Origin: Bradyrhizobium sp. CCBAU 51765
GTDB taxonomy: Bacteria > Pseudomonadota > Alphaproteobacteria > Rhizobiales > Xanthobacteraceae
Length of the DNA stretch: 64,000 bases
Direction of reading: 5' to 3'
Assembly (NCBI RefSeq): GCF_015291725.1
Contig: NZ_CP030038.1
Coordinates: forward strand, 1 to 64,000
The notes beneath the pieces are model-generated. The model was given only the letters and a program-made list of their open reading frames with translations, ran no database searches and was not told where the DNA came from. The translations under genes were made by a program, and so were the position numbers. Of the stretch, positions 20,066-28,640 are shown piece after piece. Position 1 is the first letter of the stretch, and each line of letters starts with the position of its first letter.

Positions 20066-21121
20066 TCAGATCGCATTGACCTTGAGCCGTCGATATTCCG
20101 TCGGTGTCACGCCGGTCACCGCCTTGAAAGCGCGGTTGAACGGTCCGAGCGACTGGAAGCCGGCGTCCATGGCGATGGTGATGACGGGAACCGCCGCCTG
20201 GGCGGGATCGGCGAGCGCGGCCTTGGCCTCCTCGATCCGGTGATTGTTCAGGAACACATTGAAATTGCGATAGCCGAGCTGCTGGTTGATCAGCCGGCGC
20301 AGCCGGTACTCGGGAATCCTCAGCCGGCCCGCCAGCGCGCCGATGGTGATGTTCTCCTGGCGATAGACGCGCTCGTCCGCCATCAGCCGCATCAAGGCAT
20401 CGATGAGCTTCCGGTCGGCGGATTCATCGACCGCCGCAGGCTGCGCCAGAATTGCCGGCGCCGCCGCCGACGCCGGAAACAGATCGGCGCCATCGACGCG
20501 CATCATCGCACAGGCAATGGCCGCAACGATGCAGGCGAGCACACCGGCATTGATCGTGTTGGCGACATCGCCTGCGCTGCCGGCAACGAGGATCTGAAGC
20601 AGCGCATTCAACCCGCCATAGAGCGCGGCGGCACAGACGATGAAGACACGAACATTGCGGCGGCGCTCGACCAGATCGGCCGACCACGAGGCGATCGTCT
20701 GCGCCACCGCGAGCGCGATGAAACCGAGCACGATCAGGTTCACTGCCGTCACGGAGAACCGCGCATTCCCGCCCGGCGCGATCCAGAGACACCCGACGAA
20801 GCTGAAGGCGGTCACCGCGGCCCAGATCAAACCGTGCCACCAGCGTAACCGGAACTCGTCGTCGAACAGCGCGCGTGTGAACAGCCAGAACACGACGATG
20901 TTTCCGGTCGAAAGCGCAATCAGCGGCGCGTGCCATGGCGAGGTCAGCGAAGGGACGCCGATGGAATAGCTCGCCGCATGCGCGGCCGAGCCCAGCGCGA
21001 ACGCCGCGCCGAGGCGGGCAGCCAGCACATTGCGGAAATCGGAGAGCAATGACGCCGCCAGCACCAGCAGCAGCGCAACGCTGGCGGCGCGAAAGGCGAG
21101 CTCGGTTGCGGCAAGGGTCAT
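20066..21121 (-). CDS. AraC family regulator with N-terminal membrane domain
   Basis: The 351-residue protein has about seven hydrophobic segments over residues 8-205 and a C-terminal AraC HTH region (about 235-348, ITIGALAGRLRIPEYRLRRLI, AMDAGFQSLGPFNRAFKAVTG, TPTEYRR). It therefore looks like a membrane-embedded sensor joined directly to a DNA-binding domain. It precedes the exported serine hydrolase, and the pair may act as a sensor and its periplasmic output; that link is inference from position only. Confidence 0.88.
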   Translation of the reverse strand: MTLAATELAFRAASVALLLVLAASLLSDFRNVLAARLGAAFALGSAAHAASYSIGVPSLTSPWHAPLIALSTGNIVVFWLFTRALFDDEFRLRWWHGLIWAAVTAFSFVGCLWIAPGGNARFSVTAVNLIVLGFIALAVAQTIASWSADLVERRRNVRVFIVCAAALYGGLNALLQILVAGSAGDVANTINAGVLACIVAAIACAMMRVDGADLFPASAAAPAILAQPAAVDESADRKLIDALMRLMADERVYRQENITIGALAGRLRIPEYRLRRLINQQLGYRNFNVFLNNHRIEEAKAALADPAQAAVPVITIAMDAGFQSLGPFNRAFKAVTGVTPTEYRRLKVNAI

Positions 21122-21281
21122 CGGATGGGTCGAACGGTCGCAGTTGAAGGCAGCCGAACATCGTTGGTCGCGGCCGTTTTTTCAAGGCCATCGGCATGCA
21201 AGGGTTAGCGGAGCTTTGTCGCGACGGTGACGCCAAATCCTGCTACGATCGCGTCCAACAAAGCCAAAAGGAGTCCCACCC

Positions 21282-22199
21282 ATGAGCTGGCAACCCTCGA
21301 ACGATCCCGTGCTCGGCGATCCCATGTCCTGCGATGCGCTCGATCTCGTCATCGTCCCTCGGACGCGCGATCTCGGCGACGGATTCGCGGTGCGGCGGGC
21401 GCTGCCGCACGGCAAGCGGCAGATGGTGGGGCCCTTCATCTTCTTCGACCATTTCGGCCCGGTGCAGTTCGTCTCGGGCAAGGGCATGGACGTGCGTCCG
21501 CATCCGCATATCGGGCTTGCCACCGTCACCTATCTGTTCGACGGCGCGATCATGCATCGCGACAGCGAGGGCAACGTCCAGGAGATCGCGCCGGGTGCGA
21601 TGAATCTGATGACGGCCGGCCGCGGCATCGCGCATTCCGAACGCACGCCGGATGCGCAGCGCGCCTCGGGCCAGAAGATGCTGGGATTGCAGAGCTGGAT
21701 CGCGCTGCCGGCCGGATCGGAAGAGATCGCGCCGTCGTTCCAACACTACGCCGCCGGCGAACTGCCGATGATCTCCGAGCGTGATTTTACCGCACGCGTG
21801 ATCGCAGGCTCGTCCTTCGGCATCGCCTCGCCCGTCACGATGGTGTCCCCCTGGTTCTACACCGAGGTCACGGCAGTCGCGGGCGCGACCGTGCCGCTCG
21901 ATCCTGATCATGAGGAGCGCGCGATTTACGTGGTGGAGGGCGAGGTCGAGATCGCGAACGAACGTTACGAGGGGCCGCGGCTCCTGATCTTCCGGCCCGG
22001 CGACCGCATCACCGTGAAGGCGCTCAAGGCGACGCGGATGATGTTTCTTGGCGGCGACGCGCTGGAAGGACCGCGCCACATCTGGTGGAATTTCGTCTCC
22101 TCCAGCAAGGAGCGGATCGAGCAGGCCAAGCAGGACTGGAAAACCGGCCGCTTCGCCGCAGTTCCGCAGGAACACGAGTTCATTCCGCTGCCGGAATAG
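21282..22199 (+). CDS. Pirin family protein
   Basis: Pirins are bicupin proteins; bacterial members include quercetinases and metabolic regulators. The 305-residue product carries the metal-site pattern RPHPHIG (His74, His76) and GRGIAHSE (His118, Glu120), and a C-terminal cupin-type half with GPRLLIFRPGDRITVKA. AAAAGGAG lies 8 bases before the ATG at 21282. It diverges from the AraC gene. The exact substrate is unknown. Confidence 0.92.
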   Translation: MSWQPSNDPVLGDPMSCDALDLVIVPRTRDLGDGFAVRRALPHGKRQMVGPFIFFDHFGPVQFVSGKGMDVRPHPHIGLATVTYLFDGAIMHRDSEGNVQEIAPGAMNLMTAGRGIAHSERTPDAQRASGQKMLGLQSWIALPAGSEEIAPSFQHYAAGELPMISERDFTARVIAGSSFGIASPVTMVSPWFYTEVTAVAGATVPLDPDHEERAIYVVEGEVEIANERYEGPRLLIFRPGDRITVKALKATRMMFLGGDALEGPRHIWWNFVSSSKERIEQAKQDWKTGRFAAVPQEHEFIPLPE

Positions 22200-22276
22200 G
22201 CTAATCGGGTTTCCGGCTGCGCCATCCGGCGCGGCCGGTTCATTGCCTGAAGGCCCTGCCTGCGAAAGCCATACCG

Positions 22277-23191
22277 ATGTCCACCATGCTCTCCAGCGAC
22301 CTGCCCCTGCCCAAGATCGGACGCGGCAAGGTGCGCGATATCTACGCCGTCGACGATGACCGCCTGCTGCTGGTCACCACCGACCGCATCAGCGCCTTCG
22401 ACGTGGTGATGGCCGAGACCATCCCGATGAAGGGTGCGGTGCTGACGCAGATCAGCGCGTTCTGGTTCAACGAGCTCGAAGGCGTGGTGCCGCACCACAT
22501 GATCAGCGCGGACACCGACGAGATCGTTGAGGCCGTGCCGGCGTTGAAACCGCACCGCGCCGAGATCCTCGGCCGCGCCATGCTGTGCAAGCGGACCACC
22601 GTATTCCCGATCGAATGCGTGATCCGCGGCTATCTCTCAGGCTCCGCCTGGAAGGAATATGCCGCGAGCGGCACGCTGGCCGGCGAGAAGCTGAAGGCCG
22701 GCCTCGTCGAAAGCGAGAAGCTGGAGCCCGCGATCTTCAGCCCGGCGACCAAGGCCGAGAGCGGCCATGACGAGAACATCACCATCGCCAGGATGCGCGA
22801 AGTGGTCGGCGACGAGGTCGCCTACACGCTGGAGAGCATGACACGCGCGATCTACACGCTCGGCGAGGAGCTGGCACGGGAGCAGGGCATCATCATCGCC
22901 GACACCAAGTTCGAGTTCGGCCGCGACAAGGACGGCCGCATCATCCTGATCGACGAGGTGATGACGCCGGATTCCTCGCGCTTCTGGGCGGTGGATGCCT
23001 ACAAGCCCGGCCAGCCGCAGGCGAGCTTCGACAAGCAGCCCTTGCGCGACTATCTCGACGTCGAACGCCGCGCCCGCCGCTGGAACGGCGACGCCCCGCC
23101 GCCGCCACTGCCGGCCAGCGTCGTCGATGCAACCAGCAAACGATACCTGGAAGCGTATCGGCGCGTGACCGGGACGGAGCTGAAGATCTAG
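22277..23191 (+). CDS. purC: Phosphoribosylaminoimidazole-succinocarboxamide synthase, long form
   Basis: PurC ligates aspartate to CAIR with ATP in purine biosynthesis. The 304-residue protein has [29 protein letters not shown], the signature-like [16 protein letters not shown] and [14 protein letters not shown]. It is longer than the roughly 240-residue bacterial form and resembles the yeast Ade1 length class. Rhizobial genomes often also encode a short PurC, so this may be one of two. Confidence 0.94.
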   Translation: MSTMLSSDLPLPKIGRGKVRDIYAVDDDRLLLVTTDRISAFDVVMAETIPMKGAVLTQISAFWFNELEGVVPHHMISADTDEIVEAVPALKPHRAEILGRAMLCKRTTVFPIECVIRGYLSGSAWKEYAASGTLAGEKLKAGLVESEKLEPAIFSPATKAESGHDENITIARMREVVGDEVAYTLESMTRAIYTLGEELAREQGIIIADTKFEFGRDKDGRIILIDEVMTPDSSRFWAVDAYKPGQPQASFDKQPLRDYLDVERRARRWNGDAPPPPLPASVVDATSKRYLEAYRRVTGTELKI

Positions 23192-23227
23192 TGCACGCTT
23201 TCGCCGTCCCGGCGCGACACGCTTGTC

Positions 23228-24364
23228 TCAGGCGTCCGACGGTATGATACGTTTGGCAGGGATCGACGGATGACCCGCTTCATCGCCGGGCGCGTGGTCC
23301 GCATCCAGAGCCAGCAGGAGTTCGGCAACACGGTTGGCGGATGCGGTCCATTCCGCGAGCTTGGCATAATTGTCCGTGAACCAGTTGAACGCGGTCTGGA
23401 CCACGACGAATGCCGCTGAAGCCTGAACCACTTCGCCCAGCGTCATCGTGCCGCCAAGGTACTTGGGGAGGCAAAGCAGCAGACCGACCACCGGCGTCAC
23501 CAGAAGACCTGTATAAGTGACCAGCGTCATCCGCATCAATTGCCAGCAGTAGATTCGCCAGATCGCAATCACGGCTTTCAAGGCAGCGCCAACGGCGTGA
23601 CGGCCGTTCGTGCCGGCCTCCTGCACCACCTTGCCTTCGCCGACCTCGCGGACATGCGTTCCAATCGCCCGCAGTTCGGCTTCCATGCGCTTGTTTTCCT
23701 CGATGACCCGCGTCAGACGGCCGGCCGTCAGCCAGATGCCGATCACCAGCAGCGTGGAGTACGCGATCACGGCAAGGACGAGATAACCGGGAATTGCAAA
23801 GGCGATACCGTCGAAATCGATTTCTAGGCTGCCACCGACCGACCATAGCACCCCGACGAACGTTGCGATCGTGAGCACCGATTGAAGCAGGCCGGTCGCC
23901 AGATCGATCGGGAGGTCCGTCGCGACCTTGGCATCCTCGGCGATGCGATATTCCGGCGCCTCGTGATGTCCCTCGATGGCGCCACGCCTCGGAGGACGAT
24001 CATCCGCCAGCCAGTCGCTATAGAGGCGGTTGCTCAGCCACTCGCGCCAGGAACGCTGCAGGGTCATGCGCGCCCACACCGAGAACACGGCCAGGGCGAT
24101 GCTCGCCGCAGCCAGCGGCGGAAACCGGAACGCCTGGGACAGAAGCTCCGCCTGGTCCTTCCGGCCAATGGCGTTGAAGAAGTCACGATTCCAGAAATTG
24201 AGTCCGTACTGCGTGAGGAGCTGCAGGATGACGTTGACGATCAACGCGACCACCAGCAGCCACGCTGTCCACGCCGTTGGTCCGCGCCAGTATCCCGAGG
24301 CGCTTTGCCAGAAGCGGCCTAGAAGTTGCTTTTCACCCGAAGCGAAAGAAATCCTCGTCAGCAT
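23228..24364 (-). CDS. ABC exporter transmembrane domain (YddA/SbmA-BacA-like) lacking its ATPase
   Basis: The 378-residue product matches the ABC_membrane_2 region of YddA/ABCD4-type half transporters and SbmA/BacA-like proteins: FWQSASGYWRG near 18-28, LNFWNRDFFNAIG and LQRSWREWLSNRLYSDWL, with about six membrane segments. Full YddA proteins continue into a nucleotide-binding domain of about 200 residues. This one ends at residue 378 without Walker motifs, and purC follows 36 bases away, so no ATPase is encoded nearby. It may work like BacA, which lacks an ATPase, or be truncated. A FixK/FNR-like palindrome lies 76 bases upstream of its start. Confidence 0.83.
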   Translation of the reverse strand: MLTRISFASGEKQLLGRFWQSASGYWRGPTAWTAWLLVVALIVNVILQLLTQYGLNFWNRDFFNAIGRKDQAELLSQAFRFPPLAAASIALAVFSVWARMTLQRSWREWLSNRLYSDWLADDRPPRRGAIEGHHEAPEYRIAEDAKVATDLPIDLATGLLQSVLTIATFVGVLWSVGGSLEIDFDGIAFAIPGYLVLAVIAYSTLLVIGIWLTAGRLTRVIEENKRMEAELRAIGTHVREVGEGKVVQEAGTNGRHAVGAALKAVIAIWRIYCWQLMRMTLVTYTGLLVTPVVGLLLCLPKYLGGTMTLGEVVQASAAFVVVQTAFNWFTDNYAKLAEWTASANRVAELLLALDADHAPGDEAGHPSIPAKRIIPSDA

Positions 24365-24790
24365 TCGAGAGCCGCAATCTTGCGCGTGCCACCATATGAT
24401 GCCGTTCTTGCTAGACTATGCTGTCTCGCCTGAGGTCTCTTGATCTGCGTCAAGCGAGGTGCGACGCACCATCGTGCTCCGCCGCGCTTCACGCCTGCAA
24501 CATAGACCCGATCGACCAGCCAGCATCTCGGCTTGTCGGACTGCGGTCGTCGCTTCGACGATGCCGGCCTTATCAGTTCGGCTCACCCGGCCAAGCAGCA
24601 CGAGAGAGAATGGCAGCCATCACGCACTAGTGAAAGTTACAACAGGACAGCCGCTGCGCTTGCGCGTGAACACAAAGGCCGGCAGGTGCGACCAACATTC
24701 TACAGCGGAAGAGTTGGCAACAGCGCCTGCCTCAGCCGGCCGCATGTCAGGAGGTTCGAGGCAGCATTTTGGTATCGAAGGAGACACCAT
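24365..24790. other. 426-base divergent spacer
   Basis: The spacer separates the ABC membrane-domain gene (minus) from the papain-like gene (plus). It holds the FixK/FNR-type palindrome at 24440-24453 and, at 24778-24783, the AAGGAG that sets the start of the plus-strand gene. Overlapping short ORFs on both strands show no recognisable protein. I saw no repeat of the families found elsewhere. Confidence 0.6.
24440..24453. promoter_or_regulatory. FNR/FixK-type binding palindrome
   Basis: TTGATCTGCGTCAA fits the TTGA-N6-TCAA consensus of FixK2 and FNR relatives exactly. Activators of this type usually bind about 40 bases before the transcript start. That would put a minus-strand start near 24406, leaving about a 42-base leader for the ABC gene at 24364. 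On the plus strand the next gene starts 337 bases away. Regulation is inferred from the motif only. Confidence 0.55.
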
Positions 24791-26173
24791 ATGCAGCTGA
24801 AAGATAAAGTCGGACGGGTCGCGGCAACGGGTCGAAGCTGCCAGAACTGGAAGAAGGACCAGGAGCTGGTCATTTCGCTGCTCAACAAGATCTCCATTTC
24901 CGACGGTGGCGCTGAGAACATGCTCAAACCGCAGCTGGTCGTGACCGGTCACGCCAGCGATAGCCTCTACACCTCGATTCTGTATTTCCAAAAGAAGAAC
25001 TTTCCCGGCACGCCCGACGGTTACATTCGGCCTGTGGGCCCGACATTCAAGCGGCTCGTTGAACTGTCGACAAAGGCGGCCGCCAAGCCCGCCCCGCAAA
25101 AAGGCCAGTGGGATGCCGTCGCTACTCCATCCGTCAATGCTGCGCTCGGCAAAGGCCTCGCCGACGATTCAAAGCTGGATTACGCGGAAGTGGTCGATAT
25201 CGTCCGGGCCACCGTCACGGACGGCATGGTCACCGCATTCGAGCTGGACGACCTGCTCACCATTGCGAATACCTCCAGAACGCTCTCCCCCACTTCGAAA
25301 AAGCTCATCACCCTTTTCGTCGGCGACGAAAAGAAGAAGTGGCTCGGGATCGGACCGTACGATCTCAATTCGGATCACAAGAAAATCGCTGCAGAAATGG
25401 TCTGCGATTTCCTCAAGAACACGAGGACCACGTTCTTTCCGAAGCTCGACCCGCACCGCGTCGGCATAGGTATTCTCAGGCGCATCGCGAAGCCGAGCCT
25501 CATCGATCAGGATAAAGGGAGTCTGTGCGGGCCCTCCGCGCTGATGTTCAGCTACGCATCCGATAAGCCGGGGCACTACGCGCGGTTCGCGATCGACCTG
25601 TATCAAAAGGGACAGGCGACTCTTGGCCGCCTGCTGATCAAGCCGGGAAAGGATGTGAGGAACTACACGCCGCCCTGGTCGCTGGATCACGTCGATTGGC
25701 TGACGTGCGCCTCCATACGCGATTCAGAGAATTGGTTCCTCGATTTCGACGACACGGGCAGAATCAGCGATCTTGCCGGCGTCACCCTGCCGAGCGAGAT
25801 GGAGCAATGGTTCCGCAAGGCCGGATACCGGGACGTGCGCGAGAACACCAACATTTCGCGATTCAACAAAGGCATCGCCGATGTAAACGAAGCCAACACC
25901 CTGCTCGACAAGGGGTATCGCGTATGCCTCTTCATAAGCGCCAATATGACGGACTATGATGATCAGTCCGATAAAGGCTCCGCGTTCACGATGCACTGGG
26001 TCGTGCTGCGCGAGAAGATACAGGTCGCGAACGGGTACGTGAAGGCGAAGGTTTTCTCATGGGGCAATGGAGATTACGAGATCCCGCACCCGAATAAAGC
26101 CGGCGCCATAAAGCCCCTCGCCACCAAGGACTTTCTCATGAATTTTTACGGGTACGTTGCTGCCAAGGCGTGA
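24791..26173 (+). CDS. Peptidoglycan-binding-like and papain-like cysteine hydrolase candidate
   Basis: I do not recognise a named family. In the 460-residue product, residues about 22-92 resemble a peptidoglycan-binding helical domain (DQELVISLLNKI, ASDSLYTSILYFQKKNFPG, DGYIRPVGPTFKRL). Residues 120-235 are helical. The C-terminal part has LCGPSALMF (Cys246), TMHWVVLRE (His402) and FSWGNGD (Asn426), in the Cys-His-Asn order of papain-like or C39-like hydrolases. There is no signal peptide. The start is fixed by AAGGAG seven bases before ATG 24791; the frame is open 86 codons further upstream but without protein-like sequence. Codon use is visibly more A/T-rich than in neighbours. A secreted effector or wall hydrolase is possible; no immunity or secretion gene is adjacent. 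Confidence 0.75.
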   Translation: MQLKDKVGRVAATGRSCQNWKKDQELVISLLNKISISDGGAENMLKPQLVVTGHASDSLYTSILYFQKKNFPGTPDGYIRPVGPTFKRLVELSTKAAAKPAPQKGQWDAVATPSVNAALGKGLADDSKLDYAEVVDIVRATVTDGMVTAFELDDLLTIANTSRTLSPTSKKLITLFVGDEKKKWLGIGPYDLNSDHKKIAAEMVCDFLKNTRTTFFPKLDPHRVGIGILRRIAKPSLIDQDKGSLCGPSALMFSYASDKPGHYARFAIDLYQKGQATLGRLLIKPGKDVRNYTPPWSLDHVDWLTCASIRDSENWFLDFDDTGRISDLAGVTLPSEMEQWFRKAGYRDVRENTNISRFNKGIADVNEANTLLDKGYRVCLFISANMTDYDDQSDKGSAFTMHWVVLREKIQVANGYVKAKVFSWGNGDYEIPHPNKAGAIKPLATKDFLMNFYGYVAAKA

Positions 26174-26368
26174 TTGGCGTGAAGCCTTGACTGATCCCGC
26201 CTTCGACGGCCGCGCGTGTGCCGGCCGGCGAAAAAATGCGGGTCGTGAAGGCGAAGGTAGCGGCACAAACTTCGAGCTTGATCTCGAACGTGATCGCACC
26301 ATGAGGATGGTGCCTAACCAGCCGGAATGGGTCCTTCGTCCCAACAGGTCGTAAAACGAGACCGGGGG

Positions 26369-27862
26369 CTACACCCCCGCCATCATCACGTATTTGATCT
26401 CGACATACTCCTCCATGCCGTGATGCGAGCCTTCGCGCCCGAGGCCGCTCTCCTTGACGCCGCCGAAGGGCGCAACCTCCGTGGTGATGAGGCCGGTGTT
26501 GACGCCGACCATGCCCGACTCCAGCGCCTCGGCGACGCGCCAGACGCGGCCGAGATCGCGGGAATAGAAGTAGGAGGCCAGGCCGAACGGCGAGGCGTTG
26601 CACATCGCAATCACATCGGCTTCGTCCTTGAAGCGGATGACAGGCGCGAGCGGGCCAAAGGTTTCCTCCTGCGCCACCAGGGAGTCCGGCTTGACGTCGG
26701 CCAGCACCGTCGGCTCGAAGAACGAGCGTCCGAGCTCGCTGCGCTTGCCGCCGGTGACGACCTTGGCGCCGCGCTTCACCGCATCGGCGATGTGGCGCTC
26801 CACCTTGTCGACGGCCTTCATGTTGATCAGCGGCCCCTGGGTGACGCCGCTCTCGGTGCCGTCGCCGACCTTCATCGCCGCGACCTTCTTCGACAGCTTC
26901 TGCACGAACTCGTCGTAGATCTTGTCCTGGGCGTAGAGGCGGTTGGCGCAGACGCAGGTCTGGCCCATGTTGCGGTATTTCGAGACGATCGCGCCTTCGA
27001 CCGCGGCATCGATGTCGGCATCGTCGAACACCACGAACGGCGCATTGCCGCCGAGCTCGAGGCCGAGCCGCTTCACACCGACCGAAGCCTGCTGATACAG
27101 GATCTTGCCGACCGCGGTCGAGCCGGTGAAGCCGACGAAGCGCACGGCCGGATGCTCGCACAACACCTTGCCGATCGGCGGGGCATCGCCGGTGACGATG
27201 TTGAAGACGCCCTTGGGCACACCCGCCTTCTCGGCGAGCGCGGCAAGCGCGAGCGCCGACAGCGGCGTCTCGTTGGCGGGCTTGAGCACCACGGTGCAGC
27301 CGGCGGCGAGCGCCGGGGACACCTTGCGCGTGATCATCGAGTTCGGGAAATTCCACGGCGTGATCGCACCGCAGACGCCGATCGGTTGCTTGATCGCGAG
27401 CAGCCGCGCATCGGGACGTTGGGTCGGGATGGTCTCGCCATAGACGCGGCGCGCCTCCTCGGCGAAGAACTCGACATAGGCGCCGCCGATGTCGACCTCG
27501 CCGAGTGCCTCGGTGAGCGGCTTGCCCTGCTCGGAGGTGAGGATCAGCGCAAGGTCCTCGCGATTGGCGACGATCAGCTCGAACCATTTGCGCAGGATGT
27601 TGGAGCGCTGCTTGGCGGTGTGCTTGGCCCAAGTCGGAAAGGCGCGCTCGGCGGCTTCGACCGCCCTGGTCGTCTCCTCGGCACCAAGCTGCGGAACCTT
27701 GGCGAGCTCGATGCTGGTGGCGGGATTGTTGACCGCAAAGACCGGCGTGCCGACCCAGGCGCCGTCGATGTAGCAGGCCTCCCTCAAAAGCGACGGATCC
27801 TTCAACCGGTCGCGCAGATTGGATGTGGCTTGTGGGGCGCGTGCGGTGGCAGTCGGGGTCAT
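26369..27862 (-). CDS. gabD: NAD(P)-dependent succinate-semialdehyde dehydrogenase
   Basis: The enzyme oxidises succinate semialdehyde to succinate in GABA catabolism. The 497 residues show the aldehyde dehydrogenase core: TPWNFPNSMITRKVSPALAA, GFTGSTAVGK, catalytic Glu in LELGG and catalytic Cys in GQTCVCANR. ATG at 27862 has AGGGAG upstream. The SSADH assignment rests on overall GabD-like sequence; related semialdehyde dehydrogenases cannot be fully excluded. A small gene on the same strand lies 107 bases upstream. Confidence 0.9.
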   Translation of the reverse strand: MTPTATARAPQATSNLRDRLKDPSLLREACYIDGAWVGTPVFAVNNPATSIELAKVPQLGAEETTRAVEAAERAFPTWAKHTAKQRSNILRKWFELIVANREDLALILTSEQGKPLTEALGEVDIGGAYVEFFAEEARRVYGETIPTQRPDARLLAIKQPIGVCGAITPWNFPNSMITRKVSPALAAGCTVVLKPANETPLSALALAALAEKAGVPKGVFNIVTGDAPPIGKVLCEHPAVRFVGFTGSTAVGKILYQQASVGVKRLGLELGGNAPFVVFDDADIDAAVEGAIVSKYRNMGQTCVCANRLYAQDKIYDEFVQKLSKKVAAMKVGDGTESGVTQGPLINMKAVDKVERHIADAVKRGAKVVTGGKRSELGRSFFEPTVLADVKPDSLVAQEETFGPLAPVIRFKDEADVIAMCNASPFGLASYFYSRDLGRVWRVAEALESGMVGVNTGLITTEVAPFGGVKESGLGREGSHHGMEEYVEIKYVMMAGV

Positions 27863-27969
27863 GGCGTTACTCCCTGGGGACGATCGGATCGGCCGGAATA
27901 TAGGGACAGACGATGCGCAATGCATCGCCCTGCAACGCACGTCAGATGGCGGCCAGACTGGCAGCGGCC

Positions 27970-28290
27970 TTACGCCGCGCCGCTCATATAGGTCTCACGC
28001 CGGCCGATCATGCGCTCGGCCGCGGCCTTGGCATCGGCCTTCGTGGACGTCGCGCACGTGCGGTATTCGAGATCGGGGACTGAAGAGGTGTCGCGGCGGC
28101 CGAACCATGACCTCGAGCCGACCGGCAGCAGCGCCAGCGCCTGGGCCAGATTGTCGACGGCGCCGAACGAATAGAGTGCGCCGGTGCCGGCGATGCGGAC
28201 CTCGTAAATACCGGGCGAAATGGGCGCCTCCAGGTTCTCGCCGCGTCCCTGACGGGGATAGCGCTTCCAGTCGCTCCAGGTCGAAATCAT
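27970..28290 (-). CDS. Small protein, possibly degenerate GIY-YIG fold
   Basis: This 106-residue protein begins MISTWSDWKRYPRQGRGENL. It contains PGIYEVRIAGTGALYSFGAVDNLAQAL, which recalls the GIY...YIG...N-L pattern of GIY-YIG nucleases, and a later helix EAKxxAERxI-like segment (DAKAAAERMIGR). The conserved Arg after the YIG strand is not obvious, so catalysis is doubtful. The start at 28290 is preferred; an upstream ATG at 28338 would add 16 unconvincing residues. It lies upstream of gabD on the same strand. Function unknown. Confidence 0.7.
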   Translation of the reverse strand: MISTWSDWKRYPRQGRGENLEAPISPGIYEVRIAGTGALYSFGAVDNLAQALALLPVGSRSWFGRRDTSSVPDLEYRTCATSTKADAKAAAERMIGRRETYMSGAA

Positions 28291-28640
28291 CTGAGGTCCC
28301 CCTCGCCACCCATCCTCGGACGGCAACATTTGCATCAAGTCCTGACCGGCCCATGGATCGGACCGGGTGCTGAACGCGGCAGCTCACGAAATGTTTCAGG
28401 CGTCCGAAACCGCGTGAAACCTATCGCCTGGAGCCCCATCCAAGGTGAGGGCGACGCGCGGGCATCCACCGCAGATTGCAGAGGAGTGTCGCCGCCCAGC
28501 CCCGTTGTCGTCCTGCGTGGGACCAAGACCGTCAAGTCACGACATCGCGACCGGCGCATGCGCGTAGATGCGCTTGCCGCACGGGGCATGTGGGACGACA
28601 ATCGATCACTTCCAACAATAATCAAACCCGAGGAAACGCC
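28291..28640. other. 350-base divergent spacer with a small inverted repeat
   Basis: The spacer separates the small GIY-YIG-like gene (minus) from a serine hydrolase gene (plus). GTTTCA at 28393-28398 and TGAAAC at 28415-28420 form an inverted pair 16 bases apart, with an extra GAAAC at 28406-28410. This could be an operator, but the evidence is weak. GAGGAA just before 28641 is the ribosome binding site of the downstream gene. No convincing ORF is seen. Confidence 0.4.

Noticed and set aside
24418..24800. Short overlapping ORFs between the ABC gene and the papain-like gene
   Set aside because: They overlap on both strands, lack ribosome binding sites and show no recognisable protein. An immunity gene was looked for here and not found.
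26350..26385. GGGGG...CCCCC hairpin near the gabD stop
   Set aside because: No T tract on either strand and the stem overlaps coding sequence, so not called as a terminator.
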